The notes: generated by a model not told the origin, from the letters alone. 19,925 nt of DNA from Thermoprotei archaeon (GCA_003661775.1 QMWT01000010.1:1-19925); one strand, 5' to 3'; positions 9,235-16,620 are shown, counted from the first letter of the stretch. Numbers and translations: made by a program.

Positions 9235-9648
9235 GTGTTGGCTGAAGGCATGTCTAGTGACCGTGCTAAAACTCCTAGCAGAGGCATGTGGATAGAGAAC
9301 GACGTGATGTATGTAGCAGGCGAAGAATTTATAGAGAAAGTTGCTAGTGCATTAGCCTCGCCAACTAGGCTAAGGATCCTAGGCTTGATAATGCGCGAGA
9401 ACATGGGTATCGAAGAGCTAGCCGAGAAACTAAGGCATAGCAAAGCAAACATCAGCACACATGTAAAGAGATTAGAAGAAGCGAATTTAGTAAAACCTAT
9501 GTATGTTCCCGGTCAGCGCGGAATAAAAAAGATCGCGAAGCCCGTGATAAGAGAAATAAGAATACTCCTATATACCCTCGCCGAAGAAGTTGAGCGTAGG
9601 ATGCAAGAAGCCCCCCTGCCTCCCGAAGAATTAGAGGAAGAACCTTAG
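9235..9648 (+). CDS. ArsR-like winged-helix transcriptional regulator
   Basis: A predicted DNA-binding regulator of about 137 residues. The core VASALASPTRLRILGLIM, the helix-turn-helix IEELAEKLRHSKANISTHVKRLEEANLV and a wing PGQRGIKKI follow the ArsR/HTH_5 pattern. It lacks obvious metal-binding Cys clusters, so a metal-sensor role is not supported. The start is uncertain. The frame opens at a TTG at 9217, but a TATA-like CCTTATAAC near 9194-9202 would start transcription around 9224, favouring GTG 9235 (with GGTG upstream), TTG 9238 or ATG 9250. It diverges from herA, which makes regulation of the repair operon or of itself plausible but unproven. Its 3' end overlaps that of pyrG by 4 bases. 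Confidence 0.87.
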   Translation: MLAEGMSSDRAKTPSRGMWIENDVMYVAGEEFIEKVASALASPTRLRILGLIMRENMGIEELAEKLRHSKANISTHVKRLEEANLVKPMYVPGQRGIKKIAKPVIREIRILLYTLAEEVERRMQEAPLPPEELEEEP

Positions 9649-11255
9649 ATCCTCAACACGTTCTTCATGAAGTATAGGTATAGAGGCGCAGGCTCTAAAG
9701 GTCTGCTCTTAAATTCTGGATGTGCCTGCGTTCCCATATAAACGAAGTTGCCTCTAAGCTCCATTATCTCGATCACCTCTTCATGATTTTCGAAACTATA
9801 ACCACTCACTCTAAAACCTGCCTTCTCGAACGCATTAATGTACCTGGTGTTTATGTAGTATCTGTGACGATGCCTCTCGTAAACAACATCTCGTCCTCCA
9901 TAAGCTTCATACGCACGTGTTCCTCTTACAAGCCATATAGACTTTGCTCCTAATCTCATTGTCCCGCCAAGCCTATCTATATGACGCTGACCTTTCATCA
10001 GGTCTACAACTGGGTGAGGAGTATTCGGATCAAGTTCTGTACTGTTGGCATCCTTAAGCCCTAACACGTTTCTCGAGAATTCAATGACCATGAGCTGAAG
10101 ACCGAAGCATATCCCTATAGTGGGGATTCCATGCTCCCTCAGATACTTGATAGCTCTCATCTTACCTTCGGCACCACGTTTCCCAAAACCAGGGAGGATC
10201 ACCGCCCCCTCAACACTATTGAGGGCATCCTCTACACTTATTTTCCCTTGTTCTATATCCGTACCTTCAATCCAGATAAGAACTGGTTTCACGCTTAAAT
10301 GAGCTGCCGCATGTCTTAGCGCCTCTATTATACTCATGTAGCTATCTCTAAGATGAGTGTACTTCCCAACCATTGCTATGGTCACAGTTCTACATGCATT
10401 TTTGACCTTCTCGACAAACCGTATCCACCTAGAAAGGTCAGGTTCTCTATACTCAAGCCCTAGCCTCTTAGCTATGCTTCTATCAACACCTTGACTTTTC
10501 AGAATTAAAGGGACTTCGTATATCGTTTCCACGTCATGGTTAGAGATGACCGCTTCGGGAGGAACATTGCTGTAGAGAGCTATCTTTCTCCTAGCTTCGG
10601 GTGTTAAGGGTGTTTCACAACGTGCAACGATAACATCGGGTTGTATACCTATTCTCCTTAGCTCCTGCACGCTGTGCTGAACGGGTTTTGTCTTCTGCTC
10701 ACCAGTAGTCTTCAACGTAGGCACTAATGCCACGTGTATGAACATTGTATTTTCAAAACCTTCTTCAAGCCTCATCTGCCTCGCTGCTTCGAGAAATGGT
10801 AAACCCTCTATATCGCCAACTGTTCCCCCGATCTCCACTAACACTACATCGGCTCCACTCTCGCGGGCTATCTCTCTTATACGAGATTTTATCTCATCTG
10901 TTATGTGAGGGATTATCTGCACAGTTGCACCTAGGTAATCACCTTTACGTTCTCTCATAATTACCGAGAGGTATATTTGACCAGTGGTTATGTTATTCTT
11001 CTTAGAGAGGTTTATGTGGAGGAACCTCTCATAGTGTCCAAGGTCAAGATCGGTTTCTCCACCATCTTCGGTAACGAAGACCTCGCCGTGGGCGTAGGGG
11101 CTCATGGTACCAGCATCGACATTCAGGTATGGATCTATTTTAATAGCGGTAACATTGTATCCCATAGACTTTATCAGCAATCCTACCGATGCTGTGGTTA
11201 CACCCTTGCCTACACTGCTCAGCACGCCTCCTGTGATGAATATGTACTTTGTCAC
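9645..11255 (-). CDS. pyrG: CTP synthase
   Basis: This glutamine-dependent enzyme converts UTP to CTP, the last step of pyrimidine nucleotide synthesis. The 536-residue frame is full length. The N-terminal synthetase domain begins YIFITGGVLSSVGKGVTTAS and contains IDPYLNVDAGTMSP and GGTVGDIEG. The C-terminal class I glutaminase domain shows the nucleophile in GICFGLQLMV near residue 385 and the catalytic HPEF near 516. The start is GTG at 11255. The gene is divergent from hps across an 81-base AT-rich spacer and convergent with the winged-helix gene. No anomalies are visible. Confidence 0.98.
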   Translation of the reverse strand: MTKYIFITGGVLSSVGKGVTTASVGLLIKSMGYNVTAIKIDPYLNVDAGTMSPYAHGEVFVTEDGGETDLDLGHYERFLHINLSKKNNITTGQIYLSVIMRERKGDYLGATVQIIPHITDEIKSRIREIARESGADVVLVEIGGTVGDIEGLPFLEAARQMRLEEGFENTMFIHVALVPTLKTTGEQKTKPVQHSVQELRRIGIQPDVIVARCETPLTPEARRKIALYSNVPPEAVISNHDVETIYEVPLILKSQGVDRSIAKRLGLEYREPDLSRWIRFVEKVKNACRTVTIAMVGKYTHLRDSYMSIIEALRHAAAHLSVKPVLIWIEGTDIEQGKISVEDALNSVEGAVILPGFGKRGAEGKMRAIKYLREHGIPTIGICFGLQLMVIEFSRNVLGLKDANSTELDPNTPHPVVDLMKGQRHIDRLGGTMRLGAKSIWLVRGTRAYEAYGGRDVVYERHRHRYYINTRYINAFEKAGFRVSGYSFENHEEVIEIMELRGNFVYMGTQAHPEFKSRPLEPAPLYLYFMKNVLRI

Positions 11256-11287
11256 TCTGTGCCCAGTTATTGACTTATCTAGTGGAC

Positions 11288-11303
11288 TAGTTTATTTTTA
11301 AGG
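11288..11303. promoter_or_regulatory. Shared AT-rich divergent promoter region of pyrG and hps
   Basis: The stretch around TTTATTTTTAAGG can act as a TATA element in both directions. It lies about 35-45 bases from the pyrG GTG, and it would start the hps transcript near 11322, just before the hps ribosome-binding site. Exact start sites cannot be read from sequence. Confidence 0.45.
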
Positions 11304-11320
11304 TAACGTCTTAAAGCATT

Positions 11321-11328
11321 GGTAGGTG
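11321..11328 (+). promoter_or_regulatory. Ribosome-binding site selecting the hps ATG
   Basis: GGTAGGTG is purine-rich and complementary to the 16S anti-Shine-Dalgarno, 8 bases before ATG 11337. It overlaps the upstream in-frame TTG at 11319, which is therefore not the start. Confidence 0.6.
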
Positions 11329-11336
11329 TTATATCA

Positions 11337-12026
11337 ATGGATTCGCTGACCAAGCTTAAAAAGCTGATCAAACGCGGTCCAATTCTGCAAATAGCACTAG
11401 ATCTCTTGGAGCTTGATAAGGCTATTTCCATAGCGCGGAAAGCGTATTCAGAAGAACCTGGTGTGATAATAGAGGTTGGAACTCCTTTAATAAAGTACGC
11501 AGGTGTTGAAGCCATTAAGAAGATCCGGCAGGAGCTTCCCGATGCATTGATTCTAGCTGATATGAAAACAGCAGATGTTGGAGCCCTAGAAGTTTCCATA
11601 GCTGCCGAGGCTGGCGCAGATATAGTGACAGTGCTTGGAGCTGTGGGAGACGAAGTTGTTGAAGAGGCTGTGTGGAAGGCACATGAACTCGGCGTGGCTG
11701 TGCAAGTGGATATGATAGGTGTTAGGGACGTAGTGAAAAGAGGTTCCGAAGTTGCGAAGCTGGATGTTGATATAGTGGGTTTACATGTAGGCATAGATGT
11801 TCAGAGAAGACGAGGCATAACTGCTGCGGTGCTTACAAGGGCTATCTCCTAACTAAGAATACTGAATCTATTGGTTTCGGTGGCGGGGGGTCTCAGACCC
11901 GAAACTATTCCCGAAGTTGTGCATAGTGGTGCACACATAGTCGTTGTAGGCGGGTACATCACGCACTCGGATAACCCTAGAGAAGCTGTACGTAGATGTC
12001 TTGAAGCACTTACAAAGAGTTTTTAG
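11337..12026 (+). pseudogene. hps: 3-hexulose-6-phosphate synthase interrupted by an in-frame TAA
   Basis: This is an OMP-decarboxylase-superfamily (beta/alpha)8 enzyme. In archaea lacking an oxidative pentose phosphate pathway, the reverse RuMP route through this enzyme supplies ribulose 5-phosphate. The part before the stop (ATG 11337 to TAA 11850-11852, 171 residues) shows LQIALDLLELDKAI, the DxKxxD motif in LADMKTADVG and VGLHVGID. After the stop the same frame continues to TAG at 12024-12026 with SVAGGLRPETIPEV and IVVVGGYIT, the two C-terminal phosphate-binding loops. The total of 229 codons equals a normal family length with no indel, so one nonsense codon is the only lesion. A product ending at the TAA would lack phosphate binding. 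A restart at TTG 11871 or GTG 11880 has no visible ribosome-binding site. Recent inactivation, readthrough and sequence error are all possible. Confidence 0.85.
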
Positions 12027-12092
12027 AGGTTTTTATCTCGCCCTTCTGCTTATCAAATATTCCCACATAAATCGTTATTTTCGGGTATAGTC

Positions 12093-12413
12093 ATGGCTGT
12101 TAGCTTTATAGACATAGCTATCTCAGCTGCATTAGCAGCATCAACAATCGTTCCCGTATTCTACGGTAACATAGTTTCGAGTGCGGAGAGAAGAGCTGCT
12201 GACGACACCCTAGCTATAGACCGCGACACTATAACGAAGCTCATGTCGAGAGGATATGCATACACTGTAGACATAGGTGACTCCATAGTTGTTGTCGTTG
12301 TCTTTAGAAAAAGTACGTCTAAGAGTTTTGCAGAAGTCGAGCCTAGCCCTCTCGAACTAATGCACATGAGCAGCGAGGTGCATCTCGAGGCTAATGAGGT
12401 ATCAGAGGGGTAG
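12093..12413 (+). CDS. Small protein with N-terminal membrane segment, unrecognised
   Basis: No family is recognised in this 106-residue protein. Residues about 5-28 (FIDIAISAALAASTIVPVFY) are a hydrophobic helix typical of a membrane anchor or pilin-like N-terminus, though no class III signal-peptidase site is visible. A charged middle region, a short beta-rich stretch rich in Val (DSIVVVVVFRK) and an acidic tail follow. The start is ATG at 12093, preceded by GGGTA. The stop is 2 bases before the ATG of the polytopic membrane protein, so the two form a transcription unit and may interact. Codon choice resembles its neighbours. Function unknown. Confidence 0.65.
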   Translation: MAVSFIDIAISAALAASTIVPVFYGNIVSSAERRAADDTLAIDRDTITKLMSRGYAYTVDIGDSIVVVVVFRKSTSKSFAEVEPSPLELMHMSSEVHLEANEVSEG

Positions 12414-12415
12414 AT

Positions 12416-13390
12416 ATGTGCGAGCTGCTTGTAATGGAAACTTTTCACTTACTCGCTGTACCGCTGTACTTACTCGGCGTAAGAGGCATCGATCTAGTGC
12501 ACGTACTATGGTTCTTCTTAATACTGCTCTTCATGGCAAATACTTTACCTAGGACTCCACGTGTTTACGAGAAACCTGCAAGTATTCTGTCCCTATGTAC
12601 AAGAGTTGTTGGGTCAATACACTCCGCTATCTGCGGATTATTATTGAGTGCAATCCTACAATGTGTACTGGATTGCAGTTTTGAGTATGCAGCCTTGATA
12701 TCCTTATCAGTGCTTCTCCTTCATCTCGCTTCGGTACGCAAATTCCGCAACTTACTCTTTGTACCGGCAACATCAATATCTATATCTGCACTCCTAACGT
12801 TCATTAAGAACAACTGTAGCGAGGTTGCAACACTTGAGATCAAAACACCTATACTACCACTACTTGCTGTAGGAGCTTTCCCGATAGTATTCTACATAGC
12901 TAGGGATAAGGCTACGAATACCACACTGCTACTAGCCTTAGTGGCTCTGCCCATAATAATGTTAGCATCTTTGCTGAGAACCTTAATACCTCTGGACTAC
13001 ACTATGATTCTGATATTAACATCTTTATTCACAGCCATACCTCTAACAATACTCCTTACTGAGAGCCACGCACTTTCATACAAACTAGATTCGTTTCTCG
13101 ACCCGATCCTAACGGTTACGACTGGTCTCTATCTAAGATCCTTAAGATACTTCATACTACTTTTCACAGCATTAAGTGCTTCCTATAGACTCCTAGAGGT
13201 TTTAGGATGGTCGAGCTCAGAGAGTTTGAGCATAACAACGTTCTTAGCAGCGATCTTCATGTTATGCATTCTGAACTCTGCGCTCGTCTTATACCATCTC
13301 TTCAATACCTCAACTAGTTCAAGAAAACTCCTCTTTATTTCATCACTTCTGATGTTCAACGTAGCTATAATAATAGATGTACTCCGCTGA
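12416..13390 (+). CDS. Polytopic membrane protein, unrecognised
   Basis: The 324-residue protein has about eight to nine hydrophobic segments spread over its whole length, for example near residues 10-40, 65-110, 115-130, 145-160, 170-220, 235-260, 275-300 and 305-322, so it is an integral membrane protein. Residues 85-145 contain several Cys (CGLL, CVLDC, NNCSE), which could be disulfides on the outer side. I do not recognise a transporter or enzyme signature. ATG 12416 follows AGAGGGG and comes 2 bases after the preceding small membrane protein, indicating cotranscription. It converges with the AAA ATPase gene. Confidence 0.75.
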   Translation: MCELLVMETFHLLAVPLYLLGVRGIDLVHVLWFFLILLFMANTLPRTPRVYEKPASILSLCTRVVGSIHSAICGLLLSAILQCVLDCSFEYAALISLSVLLLHLASVRKFRNLLFVPATSISISALLTFIKNNCSEVATLEIKTPILPLLAVGAFPIVFYIARDKATNTTLLLALVALPIIMLASLLRTLIPLDYTMILILTSLFTAIPLTILLTESHALSYKLDSFLDPILTVTTGLYLRSLRYFILLFTALSASYRLLEVLGWSSSESLSITTFLAAIFMLCILNSALVLYHLFNTSTSSRKLLFISSLLMFNVAIIIDVLR

Positions 13391-13411
13391 GTTTAGGTCT
13401 GGAGGAAAGCG

Positions 13412-14839
13412 CTATATCTCATATTCTTTAGGTACGTAGGATACTACAAGTCCTGGTACTCTATCACCATACCACTGAAGGTTCTCCTGCGCAAACCTCC
13501 TTTCGGACTCATTTATTCTGAACTTCTTTCTGGCCCACTCTAAGCTCTCGGAGGTGATGCAGCCACGTCCTTTGGATGCCGCCATTCTTATCAGCGCGTC
13601 TATCTCAGCAGCGTTGAACCATCTTGTAATCCTTACTATTTCGTCGACCATCTTTGATGAAGCGTTGACCTTGTATCTCTTGATAGCCCGCGTGGCTATC
13701 TGTTTTCTCATCTCCTTATCTGGAAATCCCATTACGACAACGACATCAAGTCTTCCTGGTCTTATCAACGCTCTGTCTATGATATCCGGCACGTTCGTTG
13801 TCATGACTGTGAAGGGTCTTGACTGATCCTGGAGTATATTAAGCCACACATTAACTTCCGCTATATAGGCTTCATGTATTGCCTGCATACGCTGTACAAG
13901 GAAATCAGCATCATCAACAACTATTATTATGTCATCGCGTCTCTTCAACATCCTGAAGATTTTGAACAGTGTCTTCTCGGTCATTCCGTACCACATCGAG
14001 CGGTAGCTACTAGGCATCAATCGAACAAGCTTTCTACTGAGCGCTTGTGCAAGCGCCTCAGCAGTAACGGATTTACCTACTCCAGGTGGCCCTACAATAA
14101 GCATGCCCCGCGGTGCGTACATAGCTTTACTCTTTATAGGGTCTATGACCAGCAGCTCAAATTCCTCTCTTAATTTTTGCGGCAGATCATCTAGACTCCA
14201 TGCAGGTCTTTGAACAGGTATCCTTATCGTTACGGGTTTTCCATAGTCTTCTCTAATCCTTATCTTTATAATATCAGATTCTTCGATCGCCGTTAACAAA
14301 ACACGAATATCTTCAACAGCTGTTATCGAAGGTACGTAGAAGCCTAGCCTAGAAGCATAGTGATCGACTACCTCCTGAATTTTAGCCAGCACTCTCTCTA
14401 TGTCGTTAGCTCCGAGTTTTGTATCTGTTATTATCACGACGGTACCCTTGTTCTCTTCATCGGATTCAAAATCTATCACATCGCTCTTGAAAATAGCTGA
14501 AATAGCATTGAGCTTTCTGCCCTTCAGTATAACTAGCACAACGAAATCTGAATCAAGAAGCTTTATCTCGGATGCTATGTGTATCGTCAACTGCTTCATG
14601 TACTCAGTTAAAAGTCTGAATAGCCATCTGAGCCTCTCCTTATCCTTGAACAGTATCTTTTTGTACCCGCCATTTACGAGGAGTGACAAGACCTTGGCAG
14701 CGAAATTCACCACATGTTCATTTATATCGTCAATCACTACGGGAGCTATTACAAAACCTTCAACTCCTCTAGGAAGGTCCTGAGATATGTCGACAATAGA
14801 ATACCTCAGCTCCTTGATCTCAGCACTGACTCTTTCCAT
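13412..14839 (-). CDS. AAA-family ATPase, crenarchaeal type
   Basis: The 475-residue protein has an alpha/beta N-terminal region (1-200) without a recognised domain, then one AAA module. Walker A GPPGVGKSVTAEAL is near residue 250, a pore-loop-like segment SMWYGMTEK near 285, and Walker B IIIVVDDADF near 305. Sensor-1 is VMTTNV near 346 and RALIRPGRLD carries the Arg finger. A C-terminal helical lid follows. The second Walker B acid is Asp where AAA proteins normally have Glu. It resembles the Vps4/Cdc48/proteasomal ATPase class but is a single ring without their N-domains. A TATA-like AATATACC at 14873-14880 precedes ATG 14839. Substrate unknown. Confidence 0.85.
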   Translation of the reverse strand: MERVSAEIKELRYSIVDISQDLPRGVEGFVIAPVVIDDINEHVVNFAAKVLSLLVNGGYKKILFKDKERLRWLFRLLTEYMKQLTIHIASEIKLLDSDFVVLVILKGRKLNAISAIFKSDVIDFESDEENKGTVVIITDTKLGANDIERVLAKIQEVVDHYASRLGFYVPSITAVEDIRVLLTAIEESDIIKIRIREDYGKPVTIRIPVQRPAWSLDDLPQKLREEFELLVIDPIKSKAMYAPRGMLIVGPPGVGKSVTAEALAQALSRKLVRLMPSSYRSMWYGMTEKTLFKIFRMLKRRDDIIIVVDDADFLVQRMQAIHEAYIAEVNVWLNILQDQSRPFTVMTTNVPDIIDRALIRPGRLDVVVVMGFPDKEMRKQIATRAIKRYKVNASSKMVDEIVRITRWFNAAEIDALIRMAASKGRGCITSESLEWARKKFRINESERRFAQENLQWYGDRVPGLVVSYVPKEYEI

Positions 14840-14872
14840 GTAGCTAGACCCGAAGCATATTAGGATTAGTTC

Positions 14873-14880
14873 GGTATATT
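14873..14880 (-). promoter_or_regulatory. TATA box of the AAA ATPase gene
   Basis: Minus-strand AATATACC, about 34-41 bases upstream of ATG 14839, would give a short leader of around 10 bases. Confidence 0.45.
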
Positions 14881-14939
14881 AACACTGCGTGAAACTTCCG
14901 ATAAGGGTTAATCAGCATTTTCGAGTAGCTATTCATAAC

Positions 14940-15194
14940 CTAGGTGGATTTCCGTCTGCTCCAGACAATCTCACCATCTTTTAAAATAGCCCGAACTCTG
15001 TGAATAGGTATGAATTTGCCCGGTGGATCTCTAAAATATATGTAGCCTCTGTCAACACGTTCTACTTCTCTTAGCGGAATCTCTATTATTCCATCAAATC
15101 TATCTAGCACTAGCAACGAGTACCTCTCCTTGCTCTCTCGCTGGTTCCACAGAATACTGTTTATGGCCTCTCTCATAGTTTTGCCCTTCAGCAC
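14940..15194 (-). CDS. DUF504 / UPF0248 (MJ1316 RNA cyclic-group end-recognition domain) protein
   Basis: The 84-residue protein fits the archaeal DUF504 family (PF04457), whose conserved features are an N-terminal helix around ILWNQRE, the segment EIPLREVERVDRGYIYF, then IPIHRVRAILKDGEIVW. The family domain has been proposed to recognise RNA cyclic phosphate ends; that role is a prediction. The start is GTG 15194 with a strong GGGTGA (15198-15203) just upstream. That Shine-Dalgarno directly follows the D box of a C/D guide RNA, so the leader and the guide RNA are physically joined. KptA, another RNA-end enzyme, lies on the other side of the guide-RNA cluster. Confidence 0.82.
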   Translation of the reverse strand: MLKGKTMREAINSILWNQRESKERYSLLVLDRFDGIIEIPLREVERVDRGYIYFRDPPGKFIPIHRVRAILKDGEIVWSRRKST

Positions 15195-15204
15195 AAGTCA
15201 CCCT

Positions 15205-15253
15205 TCAGCTAAAGGAATTCTCATCACAGCTCATGCTGGGGAGTATTCATCAC
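15205..15253 (-). ncRNA. C/D-box guide RNA with two 16S rRNA guides
   Basis: Reading the minus strand: C box GTGATGA (15247-15253), 12-base guide, D' ATGA (15231-15234), 3-base spacer, C' GTGATGA (15221-15227), 12-base guide, D box CTGA (15205-15208). This is canonical archaeal spacing. The D guide can pair with 16S UAAAGGAAUU (10 Watson-Crick pairs plus a G-U). By the box-plus-five rule it would direct 2'-O-methylation of A915 (E. coli numbering). The D' guide can pair with 16S CUGGGGAGUA (10 pairs), predicting G886. A TATA box lies at 15279-15287. The rRNA sequences are recalled conserved segments. Such RNAs act with L7Ae, Nop5 and fibrillarin. Confidence 0.92.
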
Positions 15254-15278
15254 CTTAATCTCTAACACTGCAACACTG

Positions 15279-15287
15279 TTTAAAATA
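15279..15287 (-). promoter_or_regulatory. TATA box of the 16S-directed C/D RNA (and perhaps DUF504)
   Basis: Minus-strand TATTTTAAA sits 26-34 bases upstream of the C box start at 15253, the standard archaeal distance. The same transcript could run on into the DUF504 gene. Confidence 0.7.
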
Positions 15288-15302
15288 CTTGATCGAGGTT
15301 CC

Positions 15303-15354
15303 TCAGCTAACTTCGGGTTCTTCATCCTTTCCTCGAGGGGGTCCTTAACATCAT
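15303..15354 (-). ncRNA. C/D-box guide RNA, D guide matching 23S rRNA
   Basis: Minus strand: C-like ATGATGT (15348-15354, last base off consensus), a 22-base interval that includes a degenerate D' (TCGA-like), C' ATGAAGA (15319-15325), exactly 12 bases, then D box CTGA (15303-15306). The D guide can form 10 consecutive pairs with the conserved 23S segment UAACUUCGGG, placing the methylated base at the C of UAAC. The D' guide has no target I recognise. It lies 8 bases downstream of another C/D unit, suggesting a two-RNA precursor. Local GC is clearly higher than in the flanking spacer. The off-consensus C box lowers confidence. Confidence 0.72.
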
Positions 15355-15362
15355 CGGCACGG

Positions 15363-15412
15363 TCAGCACCTTGCCTTTTCGTCACGTGCTCCCCTCGCCA
15401 GCTCCTCATCAT
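15363..15412 (-). ncRNA. Probable C/D-box guide RNA, target unknown
   Basis: Minus strand: C box ATGATGA (15406-15412), a 20-base interval equal to 12 + 4 + 4, C' GTGACGA (15379-15385), exactly 12 bases, D box CTGA (15363-15366). The D' box at the expected place reads GGGA, matching only the final GA. I could not match either guide to rRNA or tRNA from memory. Tandem position before the 23S-directed unit and the exact C'-to-D spacing are the main support. A weak TATA-like CTAATTAG lies at 15429-15437. Confidence 0.5.
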
Positions 15413-15475
15413 CCCTACTCTAGAGAAACTAATTAGCTGTACGGAAAAGAGTATGTCGTTAGGGGAACGGTAGAA

Positions 15476-16147
15476 GTGGAGCCTATATACCGCTGTAGAG
15501 TGTGCGGAGCATTCACCGAAGATAATATGCATTGCGGATCCCCTACCTTCTTAGTGCTGGACCCAGAGAGACGTGTTAGGCTAAGCAAGCTACTATCCTA
15601 TATACTGCGCCACGACCCTGAGTCTGTAGGACTAGAACTAGATAGCGAGGGATGGGTAGAAGTAGAGGCGTTGGTAGAGGCCATAAGAACCAGGTGGAGA
15701 TACAAAGAGCTCTACTCATGGCTTCAACCCCTACACGTGATTGCCGTAACGGCAACAGATCCCAAAGGAAGATTTGAACTGCGAAACGGTGCGATCAGAG
15801 CACGTTATGGCCATAGCAGAAGGTTAAGGATCACGATAAGTTACCCTGAGGAGAAGACCCTCAAGATCCTCTATCACGGCACATCGATGAACTGCGCAGA
15901 ACGGATACTGAAGGAAGGTATAAAACCCATGAATAGACATTTCGTTCACCTAACAACTTCAGTAGACGAGGCTTGTATCGTAGGCAGCAGACATAGTAAA
16001 CTCAACCCCGTGGCAATAGTCGTAGATGCCGAGTGTGTACGAAAATACGGAAAGATATTCAGAGCCTCTCCTAAGGTCTTCCTGACGAAGTTTGTCGAAC
16101 CAAAATGTATAGTCGAAGTCGTTAAATGCAGCAAAATCTCTTCATAA
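15476..16147 (+). CDS. kptA: RNA 2'-phosphotransferase (Tpt1/KptA family)
   Basis: The family transfers an RNA 2'-phosphate to NAD. In eukaryotes it completes tRNA splicing; its archaeal role is unclear because archaea splice tRNA by direct ligation. The 223 residues include an N-terminal zinc-finger-like CRVC...HC (Cys7, Cys10, Cys20), then LSKLLSYILRHDPESVGLEL (RNA-binding lobe), and an ART-like NAD lobe with LYHGTS near 140 and HFVHLTTS near 160. GTG 15476 follows AGGGGAA (15461-15467). Its 3' end overlaps the convergent ASCH gene by 26 bases. It diverges from the guide-RNA cluster and DUF504. Confidence 0.93.
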   Translation: MEPIYRCRVCGAFTEDNMHCGSPTFLVLDPERRVRLSKLLSYILRHDPESVGLELDSEGWVEVEALVEAIRTRWRYKELYSWLQPLHVIAVTATDPKGRFELRNGAIRARYGHSRRLRITISYPEEKTLKILYHGTSMNCAERILKEGIKPMNRHFVHLTTSVDEACIVGSRHSKLNPVAIVVDAECVRKYGKIFRASPKVFLTKFVEPKCIVEVVKCSKISS

Positions 16148-16583
16148 CCTCTTTAGCTATAGGGTTCTCCCTCGAGATCCTCAGATAGTTGATAGGGGGT
16201 CTGAATCCTGGCATTATCTCTCTCAGCTCAGCTAGTGTTATTGGCGTTGCGATTCTTTTAGGTTCCACTACTTCTAATACTAGTATAGGCCTTTTCTTAC
16301 CGTACATAAACTGTATATCTCTCTCGGTAACTCCTCGCAGTACACCCCTCTGGAAAAGTCTAACAAGCTCAGGATATTCCACAATAAACACCTCGCCAAC
16401 TCTGAAGAGTCCCACTATGCTCTTAACAGGTGCTGAAGCATAGACTATAACTACATCTCCTGTCTCAATTCTTTGGCCTTTAGACCTAAGCTCGTATTTT
16501 TTAGTACCTGAGAGTATCTCGTTGGCGAATACAGGTTTTACACTCATTAAAACATAGTCGCCCCGCTCGAAACAGTTATCCAT
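16122..16583 (-). CDS. ASCH (PUA-like) domain protein
   Basis: The 153-residue protein begins with the ASCH pattern MSVKPVFANEILSGTKKYEL (residues 13-32), then GDVVIVYASAPVKSIVGLF and a beta strand ILVLEVVEP. ASCH domains are PUA-like and predicted to bind RNA in translation or coactivator roles; no biochemical role is claimed here. The start is ATG 16583. The minus-strand CTTAATAG near 16610-16617 would start transcription close to it, so the mRNA may be leaderless. Its 3' end runs 26 bases into kptA on the opposite strand. Confidence 0.85.
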   Translation of the reverse strand: MDNCFERGDYVLMSVKPVFANEILSGTKKYELRSKGQRIETGDVVIVYASAPVKSIVGLFRVGEVFIVEYPELVRLFQRGVLRGVTERDIQFMYGKKRPILVLEVVEPKRIATPITLAELREIMPGFRPPINYLRISRENPIAKEVMKRFCCI

Positions 16584-16620
16584 CCGATGCTTCCCGCTGT
16601 TTTTCGAATAGCTATTAAGA

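Noticed and set aside
9171..9458. Minus-strand ORF of 95 codons opposite the winged-helix gene
   Set aside because: It is the antisense shadow of a clear helix-turn-helix gene, with Ser-rich, low-information composition.
15224..15532. Minus-strand open frame of 102 codons between DUF504 and kptA
   Set aside because: Its sequence is accounted for by three C/D guide RNA units, two with rRNA-matching guides, and it overlaps the kptA start.
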